Assembly (NCBI RefSeq): GCF_000406105.1
Contig: NZ_CM001974.1
Coordinates: forward strand, 2,327,171-2,391,170
Length of the DNA stretch: 64,000 bases
Reading direction: 5' to 3'
From: Dickeya chrysanthemi NCPPB 402
Lineage (GTDB): Bacteria; Pseudomonadota; Gammaproteobacteria; Enterobacterales; Enterobacteriaceae
Position numbers and translations under genes: made by a program. Below, piece by piece: positions 54,764-63,855 of the stretch. The notes beneath the pieces are model-generated. The model worked only from the letters and a program-made list of their open reading frames with translations, was not told where the DNA came from and searched no databases. Position 1 is the first letter of the stretch. Every line of letters begins with the position of its first letter.

Positions 54764-57700
54764 TCAGGATTTATCAAGCGTCATGCCATGCTGATGCATC
54801 TGATTGACCGCCTGAGATACCCCTGGGTCAGCCTTGGCGATAGCCCCTTCCAGGCTAAAGCTGCTCGGGCTATCCTGGTTCTGACCGTAGCTGAAATTAA
54901 TCTTGCCCAGCAGTTTGGTCATGCTGACGTCCGCACTGCTGCCTGCGCTGACAATCGGCAGCGGGAACGCCAGACCTTCCTTGTTTTTCACCGTCTGGGT
55001 GAAATCGACTGACTTAATACGCAGGTTGTTGCTGTCACGGAAGATCGCCGCGATGTCATCCTTACCCATCGTGTTGTTTTGAATACCTTGTTCGACTTTC
55101 GCCTTCACCTCATCTTTCAGTTCCAGGCTGACGCCGGCGGTGGCGTTGGTCAGCGACTGCATTTTTTGCACCACCGCTTTCAGCGCCGGGTTTTCCTCCA
55201 TGAAGCCGTGAATACGCTCGGCGTTGGTCGGCGGCAGGTTATCGCTGACCAGCTTGCGCAACGCATGGAAAATACCGTTGCTGTCCAGTTTGGACAGGTT
55301 GGCGTAACTGGTGCTGTAGCTGGCGCTATCCAGCGTCACCCCCTGTTTTTCCGCGGCTTCATGCTGCCGGCTTTTGCTCTGCAAGCCTTGAATCGCACCG
55401 TACTGCCCATCGCCCGCCGGGGTTTTGGCCTCAAAATGCTTATTGAGGATCGCCAGTTTTTCTCCGTTATCCGTCAGGTCTTTCACCCCTTTCAGCACCT
55501 GTTTCGTTTCCGGGTCGGTAAAGTTGTTCCCCAGCGAGGTAATCAGGCTGTCCATGTCCTTCGCTTGCAGCGGTTGCGCCGGTTTGAGCTGCATACTGAT
55601 GCTGTGGTTGGTTTTGGTATCCACCGTCATGGTGACGGACGCGTTGCTTGATAGCGGCGCCGTCCACGAGCCGTTCGGGTCAGGCTTGGTGATACCGGCG
55701 AACCCCGTGGCGTTCGCCCCCACGTTGACCTGGTTCATGAAGCGCACCCGGTTATTGGTGGTGGCGTTCTGCTCGGTAAACTCGCCGCGCACCGTGCTGT
55801 GCTCGTGGCTGGCGGACATCAGGTTCGCCCCGGCGCCCACCCCGACGGAAAGTCGGCCTGCGGAGGTCGCTACTTTGCCTCTTTGCTCCGCGCTGGGGTT
55901 GTTCCTCAGGTTCATGCCTGCGCGGGCATCGGCCGTCAGTGCGGCATCCACATCAAATTTAACGGAAAACCCTTCTTTCACCCGGTGGTCATTGCCCTTG
56001 GTGACCAGCTCCAGCGGGTTAACCTTGCCATCGATCAGTTTGTCGATGAAACCGGGCAACTCTTTTTCACTCAGCGTGAATTTCAGGCCGTTCTGCTGCA
56101 CGGTGCCCAATCCGGCGGTGACGCTGCCGCCAAAGCGCACGTCCAACGCCAGCGTGTGTTTTTTATCGTCGAAATTAAAATTTTTCTTGGCATCATTCGG
56201 CGACTGGCCGGTCGCCACCCCGACTCTGGCGTTCAGCCCGCCGTTGCGCCCAAAGTTAACGTCAATACCGTTATCGCTGCGGCTAAAACTTAAACTGTAA
56301 CTTCGGTCACCGGTTACGCCGCCGCTGGGAATAATCGGGAGCGAGGTGGCGTGGATCAGTACACTGGCTTTGGCAGGCACATAGGCCGTGCTGGCACCGG
56401 CATTGTAGTTACGGTTGACGGACAGGCTTTCACCGTTATCCAACGACAAGACGGTGTCTTTCAGTTTCTTCGTCAGTTCGGTTTTATCTTCAGCATCCAG
56501 TGACTTCTGAGAAGTCAGACTCACCGAACTACGGTCATTGCCAAACGCCTCGGCAAAGGTTTTTACCGCATCATAATCGGCCTCCAGTGCACCGAAACGG
56601 GTAAAGCCCATATCGGTGACCTTTTTCACGTCGTTGCCGCCGTATTGATGATCACGCAGTTCACTTAACGCCGCCTGAATCGGTTTGAGATCATCGGCGG
56701 TGGGTTGTTTGCCGGATAACGCTTCCAGCTTGTCGACGATGCCGTGCAAGCTGCTTGCGGTCATCACATCCAGCGCCAGGCGGGATTTGGTCAACGCCAT
56801 CGCATCCCCCAAATCACGATGTGGCCCAGCAGCTACCTTGTCGCTCTGGTAGCTCATGTCGACTTTCTTATCCACAAAGGTATTCAGCAACTCACCGGCC
56901 TTGCTGTCTTTGGATAACGGTGCGGCGTTCATTATCGTCGACAACGCCACGCTCAGATCTTTACCCGATCGCTTCTCATTGATGGATTGCGTAACGGCTT
57001 TAAAGACCGACGGTTTGAATTTTTCATTCACCTCGCCGTTGCTCTGCAACACGCCCTGATGCTTACCCAACATCGTGGCGGATTTAGCCGCACTCATTTC
57101 CAGATCGTTCTGGAATGATTTCAATTCAGCCAATAACGGTTTGCCGGCCTCGCCCAGATCGAGTTTGTCCATCCGGGTTTGCAGGTCGTCCCGTTTGGCG
57201 CTCCAGGTATGGGAAGAGACCGACTGTTCCAGTTTTTTGAACATGCTCGCTTGGGTGTCATAAAGCGGTGACAACCCTTCGCGCCCTTTCATGTGGTGCT
57301 GGGCGGCGTCAATCGGCTTTCTCACCATCTCTTTTACGGTTTCTTTGACGTAAGCACCGAGGAAGTCTCCAAGGTTGCTGTTCAGTTTGCTGCCTTCCAT
57401 ACCGGAGCGCCCCAGCACCTGCGACTCGACTTTACCGGTGAGATTCGTTAACGGAATATGAACCGCCTTGGTGGCGCCAGCCAGACGGTCATAGGTGATT
57501 TCAGCCGCACGAGGTTGCGGTCTGGCGAGCTGTGTATCCGGCACCGTGGTTTTCCAGCCGTTCCTGGTCAACTGGTGCTGCTGGTGACCGTCTTCAGAGA
57601 TCGCTGGCTCATGATTTTTGGTGGTGGACAAGTGTTCCGCTTTGACATTATCCGGCAAGGAGACCGGTTGCCACTGGGCGCCGGCACGCGCTTCGGCGTT

Positions 57701-59638
57701 ACCCTGTAACGCCTGCTTATCCAGCTTGAACAGCTGTCCTTCCTTGTTAAGCGCAAACAGGTTTTGATCTTTATCCAACGCCAGATCTTTTACCTCGCCG
57801 CTCAACCCGGCGGTCGGTAACGGCTGAGGCGGCATCGCCGCCCGCGCCAGGCCGGGCTTATTAAGGTGCAACAGCAGTTCACCTTTATCATTGGCGGTAA
57901 CGAACTTGTTGCCATCCACCACCGCCAACGCGGTTGTACCACTGTTTTTCTCCGGCCCCGGCAAAGGGTCGCCCGCCGACGGCGAATTGCGCCCCTGCGT
58001 GACGGCAAACACGTTGCTATCGCCGTGAGTGACGCTGTCGGCCTTTTGGTTGATGGACAGCTTCTTCACTTGCCCCTCATCCAGCACATACGCCTGATTA
58101 TCCAGCCCGCGTTTCAACTGGCTGGCGCCCACATCGGTTTTGGTCCAGCTCTGGGTGGTGCTGTCGAGGTAGTGTACTTTATCGTCGTGCAGCGCCATGG
58201 TGCCGAGTCGCCCCATGTCCATGACATCATGGGGCTGCGGCCGCACCGCATTCAGCCCGGTCTTGTTATCAACCACCAGTGCGTCGCTCAGGTTCCAGCC
58301 CGGTTTGAACCCTTCGGTTTCTCCCGGTTTGCTGCCATCCGCCAGCGGCGCCAGATGTTTTTGTCCGGTGGCATCGCTGACCTGCGCATGCATAGTGCCG
58401 CCATCGCCCGCGACAAACCCTTGAACCTTGTGTTCAGCACCAAACGCGGCATTCAGCGCCGGGCTGTGATACGGTTCCAGCTTCACGGTATTGTCGCCGT
58501 CCGAGGGCAACTTCCCGGCAAACACCTTGCCTTCGTCATCGGCGACAAACAGCCGGTCGCCATCCAGCCCAACAGCCTTGGCGTTGACCTGCTCACTACC
58601 GCGCGCCAACGCGACATTGCCGTCAAGCTTCAGGTTGAGCGTTTTATGTTCGTCTGCCGGGGCGTCGGCTTTCGGCAACAGATGAATCTGCGCGGTGTGG
58701 TCAGCGTTTTCCGTCAATACCGCCACGTTGCCCTGCGCGTTGGCCGAAAACGATTTAATTTTGTCTTCAAACGGAACCGAGTCGTGCCCCGCCGACAGGT
58801 TAGCCAGCGTCTTATCGTCTTTCACGGCATACAGCTTGCCATCCGCCTGCCCGGCTAGCTGGCTGTGTGGGGTATCGCTCTTCTTCTCCCACACCTGGTC
58901 GGCATTCAGGCTATAAAGCGCTTTGTCATGAATCCTCAATTTTTCATTGCCGTGCAATGGGTCGGTATGCACCCCGGTCAACTGCGCCTGCGCAGCCTGG
59001 CCCGGCGGCGGCAGGTTGATAGTGTTGACGCCGCTACGATTGACGATCGACGCACTCACATGGGTGTCGTCCATCGCCAGCGTATAACTGGCCTTATTCT
59101 TGCCCGACAGCGCCTCAGCGGCTTTATTCGCCTGCGTAGGGGTACTGGAGTGCAGCGCCACCAGACTGTCGCCGGACTGTTGCAGGCTGAACAGGCGACC
59201 GCTCTTGTCCATGAGTACATGCTGACCGCCGTCTTCGGCGGCCTGATGCGCCACATACGGCTGACTGTTCTTGCCTAATGTCTGCGACAACAGCGTTTTC
59301 AGGTGATCGGACACCCCATTGCCCAACGTAAGCTGACCCTTTTTATCCAGCGACACCAAATCTTTCGCCGGTTCGGACGACAGCGCACGTTCGACAGCCG
59401 ACTGCATGTCCTTCAGATTGGGGGAACGACCAATCTGCGCGCCTTCGTTTTGGGGCAACGAGGGCTGCTGGCTGATCGGCGTCATTCCGGCGTGCATACC
59501 TTCCCGTTGCAGCGAAGCGGAAGCGGACTGTCCGGGTACCGATGTGCTGCCCTGCGTCAGCGCATGGCTGACCTGGGGGGCCGTGTTTTGTCTATCCGAC
59601 AGCGACTGCTGTCGCTGAATATGATTCATGCCCAACAT
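54764..59638 (-). CDS. dspE: Type III effector DspE (DspA/E, AvrE family)
   Basis: DspE/AvrE effectors are very large proteins injected into plant cells, where they cause water-soaking and cell death; AvrE-family proteins have been shown to form membrane channels. The 1624-residue product starts with a disordered Ser/Gln-rich secretion region (about 1-120). A beta-propeller-like part follows (about 130-700, repeats such as LYAVKDDKTLANLSAGHDS and LFVADDEGKVFAGKLPSDG). The C-terminal half has conserved AvrE segments (GGSVTAGLGTVQQNGLKFTL). GGGAG seven bases upstream supports ATG 59638. A consensus hrp box lies 55-82 bp upstream. Confidence 0.95.
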   Translation of the reverse strand: MLGMNHIQRQQSLSDRQNTAPQVSHALTQGSTSVPGQSASASLQREGMHAGMTPISQQPSLPQNEGAQIGRSPNLKDMQSAVERALSSEPAKDLVSLDKKGQLTLGNGVSDHLKTLLSQTLGKNSQPYVAHQAAEDGGQHVLMDKSGRLFSLQQSGDSLVALHSSTPTQANKAAEALSGKNKASYTLAMDDTHVSASIVNRSGVNTINLPPPGQAAQAQLTGVHTDPLHGNEKLRIHDKALYSLNADQVWEKKSDTPHSQLAGQADGKLYAVKDDKTLANLSAGHDSVPFEDKIKSFSANAQGNVAVLTENADHTAQIHLLPKADAPADEHKTLNLKLDGNVALARGSEQVNAKAVGLDGDRLFVADDEGKVFAGKLPSDGDNTVKLEPYHSPALNAAFGAEHKVQGFVAGDGGTMHAQVSDATGQKHLAPLADGSKPGETEGFKPGWNLSDALVVDNKTGLNAVRPQPHDVMDMGRLGTMALHDDKVHYLDSTTQSWTKTDVGASQLKRGLDNQAYVLDEGQVKKLSINQKADSVTHGDSNVFAVTQGRNSPSAGDPLPGPEKNSGTTALAVVDGNKFVTANDKGELLLHLNKPGLARAAMPPQPLPTAGLSGEVKDLALDKDQNLFALNKEGQLFKLDKQALQGNAEARAGAQWQPVSLPDNVKAEHLSTTKNHEPAISEDGHQQHQLTRNGWKTTVPDTQLARPQPRAAEITYDRLAGATKAVHIPLTNLTGKVESQVLGRSGMEGSKLNSNLGDFLGAYVKETVKEMVRKPIDAAQHHMKGREGLSPLYDTQASMFKKLEQSVSSHTWSAKRDDLQTRMDKLDLGEAGKPLLAELKSFQNDLEMSAAKSATMLGKHQGVLQSNGEVNEKFKPSVFKAVTQSINEKRSGKDLSVALSTIMNAAPLSKDSKAGELLNTFVDKKVDMSYQSDKVAAGPHRDLGDAMALTKSRLALDVMTASSLHGIVDKLEALSGKQPTADDLKPIQAALSELRDHQYGGNDVKKVTDMGFTRFGALEADYDAVKTFAEAFGNDRSSVSLTSQKSLDAEDKTELTKKLKDTVLSLDNGESLSVNRNYNAGASTAYVPAKASVLIHATSLPIIPSGGVTGDRSYSLSFSRSDNGIDVNFGRNGGLNARVGVATGQSPNDAKKNFNFDDKKHTLALDVRFGGSVTAGLGTVQQNGLKFTLSEKELPGFIDKLIDGKVNPLELVTKGNDHRVKEGFSVKFDVDAALTADARAGMNLRNNPSAEQRGKVATSAGRLSVGVGAGANLMSASHEHSTVRGEFTEQNATTNNRVRFMNQVNVGANATGFAGITKPDPNGSWTAPLSSNASVTMTVDTKTNHSISMQLKPAQPLQAKDMDSLITSLGNNFTDPETKQVLKGVKDLTDNGEKLAILNKHFEAKTPAGDGQYGAIQGLQSKSRQHEAAEKQGVTLDSASYSTSYANLSKLDSNGIFHALRKLVSDNLPPTNAERIHGFMEENPALKAVVQKMQSLTNATAGVSLELKDEVKAKVEQGIQNNTMGKDDIAAIFRDSNNLRIKSVDFTQTVKNKEGLAFPLPIVSAGSSADVSMTKLLGKINFSYGQNQDSPSSFSLEGAIAKADPGVSQAVNQMHQHGMTLDKS

Positions 59639-59692
59639 TGGCTTTCTCCCGTGTGCTGGATTACTGGATTGAACTTGGGGTGATGTCTGTGT

Positions 59693-59720
59693 TGAGTGGA
59701 CTGACGTCGTCGCCGGTTCC
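59693..59720 (-). promoter_or_regulatory. hrp box (HrpL promoter) of dspE-dspF
   Basis: On the minus strand the sequence reads GGAACC-N15-CCACTCA, a perfect match to the HrpL sigma-factor consensus GGAACC-N15/16-CCACNNA. It is 55 bp upstream of the dspE ATG. Confidence 0.93.
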
Positions 59721-59765
59721 CTTCTTCCAACGCCCTATTACTTTCAGAACAAACCACGGCGGCAC

Positions 59766-59794
59766 GGAACCGCCGTCACGCAATTGCTCACTCA
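59766..59794 (+). promoter_or_regulatory. hrp box of the short harpin gene
   Basis: GGAACC (59766-59771), 16 bases, then TCACTCA (59788-59794) match the HrpL consensus with one difference (CCAC reads TCAC). It is divergent from the dspE hrp box and 86 bp upstream of the ATG at 59881. Confidence 0.85.
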
Positions 59795-59880
59795 GCAAAC
59801 AGCAGGCATTTGCCGTGCTGACACTCGCACGTTTTCGATAACGGGCACCCACATCCTGATGAAATGAAAAGAGGCGAACT

Positions 59881-60915
59881 ATGGCTGATATCAACATCAC
59901 GCTCAGTATTCCCAGCGCCGGCCTGAATGGCGGACTGGGAGGCGTTGGCGGCGCAGACAATCTGAATAACGGTCTGGGCAATAATGGACTTTCCGGCAAG
60001 AAATCAACCGCGCAGGAAAACCAGCTACTGGAAGCATTGGCGGTAGTTTTGACCGCACTGCTGCCCAATCTGCTGAACAACAACGGCGGTCAGGGCGGCG
60101 ACAATAACCCGTTGGGGCGCACTACCGACGCCCTCGGCGGCGGCGGAATGGGCAATACACCGGGCGCAGGCCAAAGCAACGGTGCCGGAAACGGGTTGGG
60201 CGATGGCGCCGGTAGCGGCGTGAGTAATGGTCTGAGCGGCGGTTTGGGCGATGGGCTCGGCGGTGCCGGCGGCGGTCAGGGCCAGAACGGTCTGACCGAC
60301 ATTCTGACCAAGTTGCTGGATCTGTTGATACCGAAAGACGGCGCGCAGGGCGGCCAGGGGTTGCAAAGCAACGGACTGGACGGTGCGGGCGGCGGCGCGT
60401 CCGGTGCACAGGGTACGGGCGGAGCGGGTGGGGCTGGCGGGGCGGGAGGAGCCGGCGGGCTTGAGGATCTCAGTAAATCGCTGTTGCAGGATACCGGCGA
60501 AAGCAGTCTCGGCAATGGGATATCCCCAACGCAGGACGGCGGCGGCCAGATTAGCGATAACCCGTTGCTGAAAATCCTGCTGGCGCTGGTGGCGTTGCTG
60601 ATGGAAAGCCAGAAAAACCAGTTCGGCCAGCCGCAGGGCGGCTCCGGCGGTGGCAATGGCTCCGGTGGTGCGGCACCGATTTCCGGCGGCGCACCCAGTA
60701 CAGGCAACGCCGCCGGCACGCCTTCCGCTGGTGGTGCTGCCCCCGTTCTCAGCGGAGCAGCACCTGAAATCGGCGGCGTCACGCCGGCCGGAGCCAGTAA
60801 TAACGCCGGCGAACTGGCTGACGGCAAAGGGCAACCAAGCGCGGGCGGCAATCAGCTCGGCCTGACGCCCGCACTGGATGCCGTTGGCGCCGATACCGGG
60901 AAAGCTACGGTTTAA
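59881..60915 (+). CDS. HrpW-like harpin without pectate-lyase domain
   Basis: The 344-residue, glycine-rich, cysteine-free product has the features of harpins, the heat-stable proteins secreted by the Hrp system. Its N-terminus (MADINITLSIPSAGLNGG; NNGLGNNGLSGKKSTAQENQ; LLEALAVVLTALL) is nearly the same as that of the full HrpW encoded next, as are LTKLLDLLIPKDGAQGGQG and LSKSLLQDTGESSLGNGISP. It ends before any pectate-lyase domain, in a Gly/Ala/Pro region. I infer a tandem duplication of hrpW with loss of the C-terminal domain in this copy. It is not HrpN, whose N-terminus differs. Confidence 0.85.
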   Translation: MADINITLSIPSAGLNGGLGGVGGADNLNNGLGNNGLSGKKSTAQENQLLEALAVVLTALLPNLLNNNGGQGGDNNPLGRTTDALGGGGMGNTPGAGQSNGAGNGLGDGAGSGVSNGLSGGLGDGLGGAGGGQGQNGLTDILTKLLDLLIPKDGAQGGQGLQSNGLDGAGGGASGAQGTGGAGGAGGAGGAGGLEDLSKSLLQDTGESSLGNGISPTQDGGGQISDNPLLKILLALVALLMESQKNQFGQPQGGSGGGNGSGGAAPISGGAPSTGNAAGTPSAGGAAPVLSGAAPEIGGVTPAGASNNAGELADGKGQPSAGGNQLGLTPALDAVGADTGKATV

Positions 60916-60924
60916 TCGTCTTAT

Positions 60925-60970
60925 GCGCCTGATTGTTATCCCCTTCGTGGAACTTATCAGGCGCTTTTTT
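60925..60970 (+). terminator. Terminator of the short harpin gene
   Basis: GCGCCTGAT (60925-60933) pairs with ATCAGGCGC (60956-60964), followed by TTTTTT. The loop and T run contain parts of the hrp box of the next gene. Confidence 0.75.
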
Positions 60971-60976
60971 CACTTA
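60949..60976 (+). promoter_or_regulatory. hrp box of hrpW, overlapping the upstream terminator
   Basis: GGAACT (60949-60954), 15 bases, then TCACTTA (60970-60976) differ from the HrpL consensus at two positions. It lies 67 bp upstream of the hrpW ATG. The -35-like element sits in the terminator loop, and the -10-like element starts at the last base of the T run. Confidence 0.7.
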
Positions 60977-61043
60977 TTAGGTGGCAGGCAGGGGTCTGCC
61001 TGTTTCGGGAACGGCATCTCATCTTTGGGTAAAGAGGCAAATT

Positions 61044-62639
61044 ATGGCTGACATCAGTATCACACTCAGTATCCCCAACTCAGGCCTGCAAGGCGGGCTG
61101 GGCGGTTTAGGCGGCGCGGACAGTACCGGCAACAGCGGGCTGGGCAATAACGGGCTTTCCGGCAATAAATCCTCTTCGCAGGACACCAAATTACTGGAAG
61201 CACTGGCGGTCGTTCTGACCGCTCTGCTGGGTAACAACGGCGGCGCACAAGGCAGCGGCAATAATCCGCTGGAACGCAGCAACGGCGCACTCGGCGGCGA
61301 TAATGGCGCCGGTAGCGCCGGTGGCGCACAAGGTGGTGGTTTAGGCAACAGTCAGGGGCTGGGTGGCGGACAGGGGCTGGGTGGCGGACAGGGCCAGAAT
61401 GGCCTGGGCGACCTGCTCACCAAATTGCTGGATATACTGATGCCGAAAGATGGGTCGCAGGGCGGTCAGGGTCTGCAAGGCAACGGTGGCATGGGCGGTA
61501 ACGGCGGCGTAGGCGGCAACGGCGGGCTTTCCGGCGCGCAGGGAGCCGGTGGCGCCCAGGGGGCTGGTGGCACCTCCGGCCTGGAAGATCTCAGCAAATC
61601 ATTGTTGCAGGATACCGGTGAAAGCGCGCTCAGCAATGGCATCTCCCCGACACAAGATGGCGGCGGCCAGATCGGTGACAACCCGCTGCTGAAAATTCTG
61701 CTGGCGCTGGTCGCGATGCTGATGGAAAACCAGAAAAATCAGTTTGGTCAACCGCAGGACGGCGCAGGCAATAATAGCGGCGGCGGCAGCGCGACGCCTT
61801 CTGTGGGCGGTGGTGCCGGCGGCAGCGCGACGCCTTCTGTGGGCGGTGGTGCCGGTGGCGGCGCAGCGCCTTCTGTAGGCGGTGGTGCCGGTGGCGGCGC
61901 AGCGCCTTCTGTAGGCGGTGGTGCCGGTGGCGGCGCGGCGCCTTCGGTGGGCGGCAGCAATGCAACGGGCGCAACCGGTGATAGCGGCACGGCATCAACC
62001 GGCAGCGCGGGTAAGTCTGGCCCGGTATCCTTCCCCACGGCGGATAATGCCAATGCCATTGTAGTCAATGAACCGATCAAAGTCGGACCGGGTGAAGTCT
62101 TTGACGGTAAAGGCAAAACCTACGTTGCCGGCCCGGCATTAGGTGACGGCGGCCAGAAAGAAGGACAAAAACCGCTGTTTGAAGTGGCCGACGGCGGTTC
62201 CGTCAAGAACGTGACTTTCGGCAATAACGCGGCTGATGGTATCCATCTGCACGGCGATGCCAAAATCGATAACGTACACTGGACTAACGTCGGTGAAGAT
62301 GCATTGACGGTGAAGAGCAACAACGGTAAACCGGCTAACGTCTCTATCACCAACAGCAGCGCCCAGGGTGCTTCCGACAAAATATTCCAGTTGAATGCGG
62401 ATGCCAACTTCAACGTCGATAACTTCAAGGCGAAAGACTTCGGGACCTTCGTCCGTACCAACGGCGGCCAGCAGGGTAACTGGAATCTCAACCTGAGCAA
62501 CATCGATGCGCAGAACGGTAAGTTCTCGTTTGTGAAAAGTGACAGTGAAGGGCTGAACGTGAAAGTTAACAATGCCAACCTGGATAACGTTAACAATCAC
62601 TACAAAGTTCCTAAATCCACCAACCTGCAAGTAAGCTGA
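61044..62639 (+). CDS. hrpW: Harpin HrpW with C-terminal pectate-lyase-like domain
   Basis: HrpW is a two-domain harpin secreted by the Hrp type III system and thought to act at the plant cell wall. From ATG 61044 the product has 531 residues. The Gly-rich harpin part (1-345) shares its N-terminus with the preceding gene. Five 12-residue repeats near 250-305 follow the pattern SVGGGAGGxAxP. The C-terminal ~190 residues are a class III (PL3) pectate-lyase-like domain (PIKVGPGEVFDGKGKTY; ADGGSVKNVTFG; DGIHLHGDAKIDNVHW; VGEDALTVK). Catalytic activity is not established for HrpW proteins. The start at 60981 is rejected because it precedes the conserved MADIS. Confidence 0.93.
   Translation: MADISITLSIPNSGLQGGLGGLGGADSTGNSGLGNNGLSGNKSSSQDTKLLEALAVVLTALLGNNGGAQGSGNNPLERSNGALGGDNGAGSAGGAQGGGLGNSQGLGGGQGLGGGQGQNGLGDLLTKLLDILMPKDGSQGGQGLQGNGGMGGNGGVGGNGGLSGAQGAGGAQGAGGTSGLEDLSKSLLQDTGESALSNGISPTQDGGGQIGDNPLLKILLALVAMLMENQKNQFGQPQDGAGNNSGGGSATPSVGGGAGGSATPSVGGGAGGGAAPSVGGGAGGGAAPSVGGGAGGGAAPSVGGSNATGATGDSGTASTGSAGKSGPVSFPTADNANAIVVNEPIKVGPGEVFDGKGKTYVAGPALGDGGQKEGQKPLFEVADGGSVKNVTFGNNAADGIHLHGDAKIDNVHWTNVGEDALTVKSNNGKPANVSITNSSAQGASDKIFQLNADANFNVDNFKAKDFGTFVRTNGGQQGNWNLNLSNIDAQNGKFSFVKSDSEGLNVKVNNANLDNVNNHYKVPKSTNLQVS
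61790..61960 (+). repeat. 36-bp in-frame tandem repeats in hrpW
   Basis: About five units of 36 bp encode SVGGGAGGSATP or SVGGGAGGGAAP. The two unit types are clustered, which points to recent unit duplication by slippage. The linker length is expected to vary between strains. Confidence 0.9.
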
Positions 62640-62652
62640 CGGGGAGCGCACC

Positions 62653-62985
62653 ATGACCGAGCATGATACCGATACCCCTACCCGCTGGACCGATCTGGTC
62701 GACCGGGGCGGGTACATTACGCCGGCACAGCGTCAGGCGTTTGAGCAGGCCATCCAGATGGTGACCCGGCGTCTCAATCTGGTGCTGAGCCAGAAAGAGC
62801 TGCCGCGCAGCGGCCGGTTTGACTTCGATACCTTTGTCGACTCGCTGGAAGCCGACTTTTTGAAAAGCGTCGATACGTCACTGGACCCGGAAATGAACAG
62901 CGACGTGGGGCAAACCGCGTTTTGGGTGATTCGCCAGATAGCCGACCACCTGATCGCCCTGCAGCAACAACGCAATGCGTTATGA
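62653..62985 (+). CDS. Small protein downstream of hrpW (possible harpin-associated chaperone)
   Basis: This 110-residue acidic, mostly helical protein starts 13 bases after the hrpW stop with the Shine-Dalgarno GGGGAG, so it is co-transcribed with hrpW. Visible segments are PAQRQAFEQAIQMVTRRLNL, FDFDTFVDSLEADFLKSV and QTAFWVIRQIADHLIALQQQ. No family was recognised with certainty. Size, charge and position fit a type III chaperone or accessory factor, and small genes of this kind occur beside harpin genes in Erwinia and Pectobacterium. A terminator follows. Confidence 0.7.
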   Translation: MTEHDTDTPTRWTDLVDRGGYITPAQRQAFEQAIQMVTRRLNLVLSQKELPRSGRFDFDTFVDSLEADFLKSVDTSLDPEMNSDVGQTAFWVIRQIADHLIALQQQRNAL

Positions 62986-63009
62986 TTCACCTATGCATTG
63001 ACTTTACAC

Positions 63010-63034
63010 GCCAGCGCCAAGCGCTGGCTTTTTT
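63010..63034 (+). terminator. Rho-independent terminator after the hrpW operon
   Basis: GCCAGCGC and GCGCTGGC form an 8-bp stem with a 3-base loop, followed by TTTTTT. It lies 25 bases after the last stop codon. Confidence 0.95.
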
Positions 63035-63169
63035 ATGCCTGCACCGCCCATGGCCCGTTTCACCTTGTGACGCCACATCCGCAACACGTAGAATCGCCCA
63101 TTCGGCCAACCTCACGCGGTTGAGCCACCGCGTTTCCATCGCAACCAGACCATTCAGGAGGTCATCATT

Positions 63170-63844
63170 ATGGATTCAGGACAACGCGCATTGATCATCG
63201 GTGCCTCTCGCGGGCTGGGATTGGGCATGGCTACGGCACTGCACCAGCAAGACTGGAAGGTGACCGCCACCCGTCGTGCCCCTTCCGCCGCCACCGATAG
63301 CCTGCCGATACGTTGGCTGGCGTTAGATATCAATGACGCCGCCCAACGCGCCGCGTTGGGTCAGTCGCTGGCACAAGAGCGTTTTGATCTGGTGTTGATT
63401 AATGCGGGGGTGTATGGACCGGAACAGCAAGATCCGACGGCGATCGACCCAGAGCAATTGATGCCGCTGTTTATCACCAACACGCTGGCGCCGATCGCGC
63501 TGGCCTCGGCGCTGCGGCCTTGTCTGGCTCAGCACGCTACACTCGCGTTCATGACCTCGCGGCTAGGCAGCCTGACGGAAAATCCCCACGCGGAACTGCC
63601 CTTCTATGCCGCCAGCAAGGCAGCGCTGAACATGCTGACACGCAGCCTGAGCGATGCCGTATCCGACCGGCAGGTAACGCTGTTGTCATTGCATCCCGGT
63701 TGGGTACAGACTGATCTCGGCGGCGGCAACGCACCGCTGACGGTGGAAACCAGCGTCAGCGGCCTGCTGCAACAAATCGCACGTTATCAGGGTAAGGGCG
63801 GACACTACTTCGTCGACTACGCCGGTAACCGGCTGGCGTGGTGA
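63170..63844 (+). CDS. Short-chain dehydrogenase/reductase
   Basis: The 224-residue protein is a compact SDR with the cofactor motif IIGASRGLGLG (about residues 8-18), INAGVYG (about 77-83) and the catalytic YAASKAALN (Tyr-x3-Lys, about 144-148). The HPGWVQTDLGG segment is typical of C-factor/CsgA-like SDRs. A strong Shine-Dalgarno (AGGAGG) precedes ATG 63170. It stands alone between the hrpW terminator and a dispersed repeat, with no hrp box seen in the 135-bp upstream gap, so it is probably not part of the Hrp regulon. Substrate unknown. Confidence 0.88.
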   Translation: MDSGQRALIIGASRGLGLGMATALHQQDWKVTATRRAPSAATDSLPIRWLALDINDAAQRAALGQSLAQERFDLVLINAGVYGPEQQDPTAIDPEQLMPLFITNTLAPIALASALRPCLAQHATLAFMTSRLGSLTENPHAELPFYAASKAALNMLTRSLSDAVSDRQVTLLSLHPGWVQTDLGGGNAPLTVETSVSGLLQQIARYQGKGGHYFVDYAGNRLAW

Positions 63845-63855
63845 TACCACCCGTT

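Noticed and set aside
59881..60915. First harpin gene as hrpN
   Set aside because: The N-terminus and repeats match HrpW of the next gene. The known Dickeya HrpN begins MQITIKAHIGG and has a different C-terminus.
61790..61960. CRISPR-like direct repeats
   Set aside because: The 36-bp units are contiguous, in frame and encode Gly/Ala/Pro linker repeats; there are no spacers.
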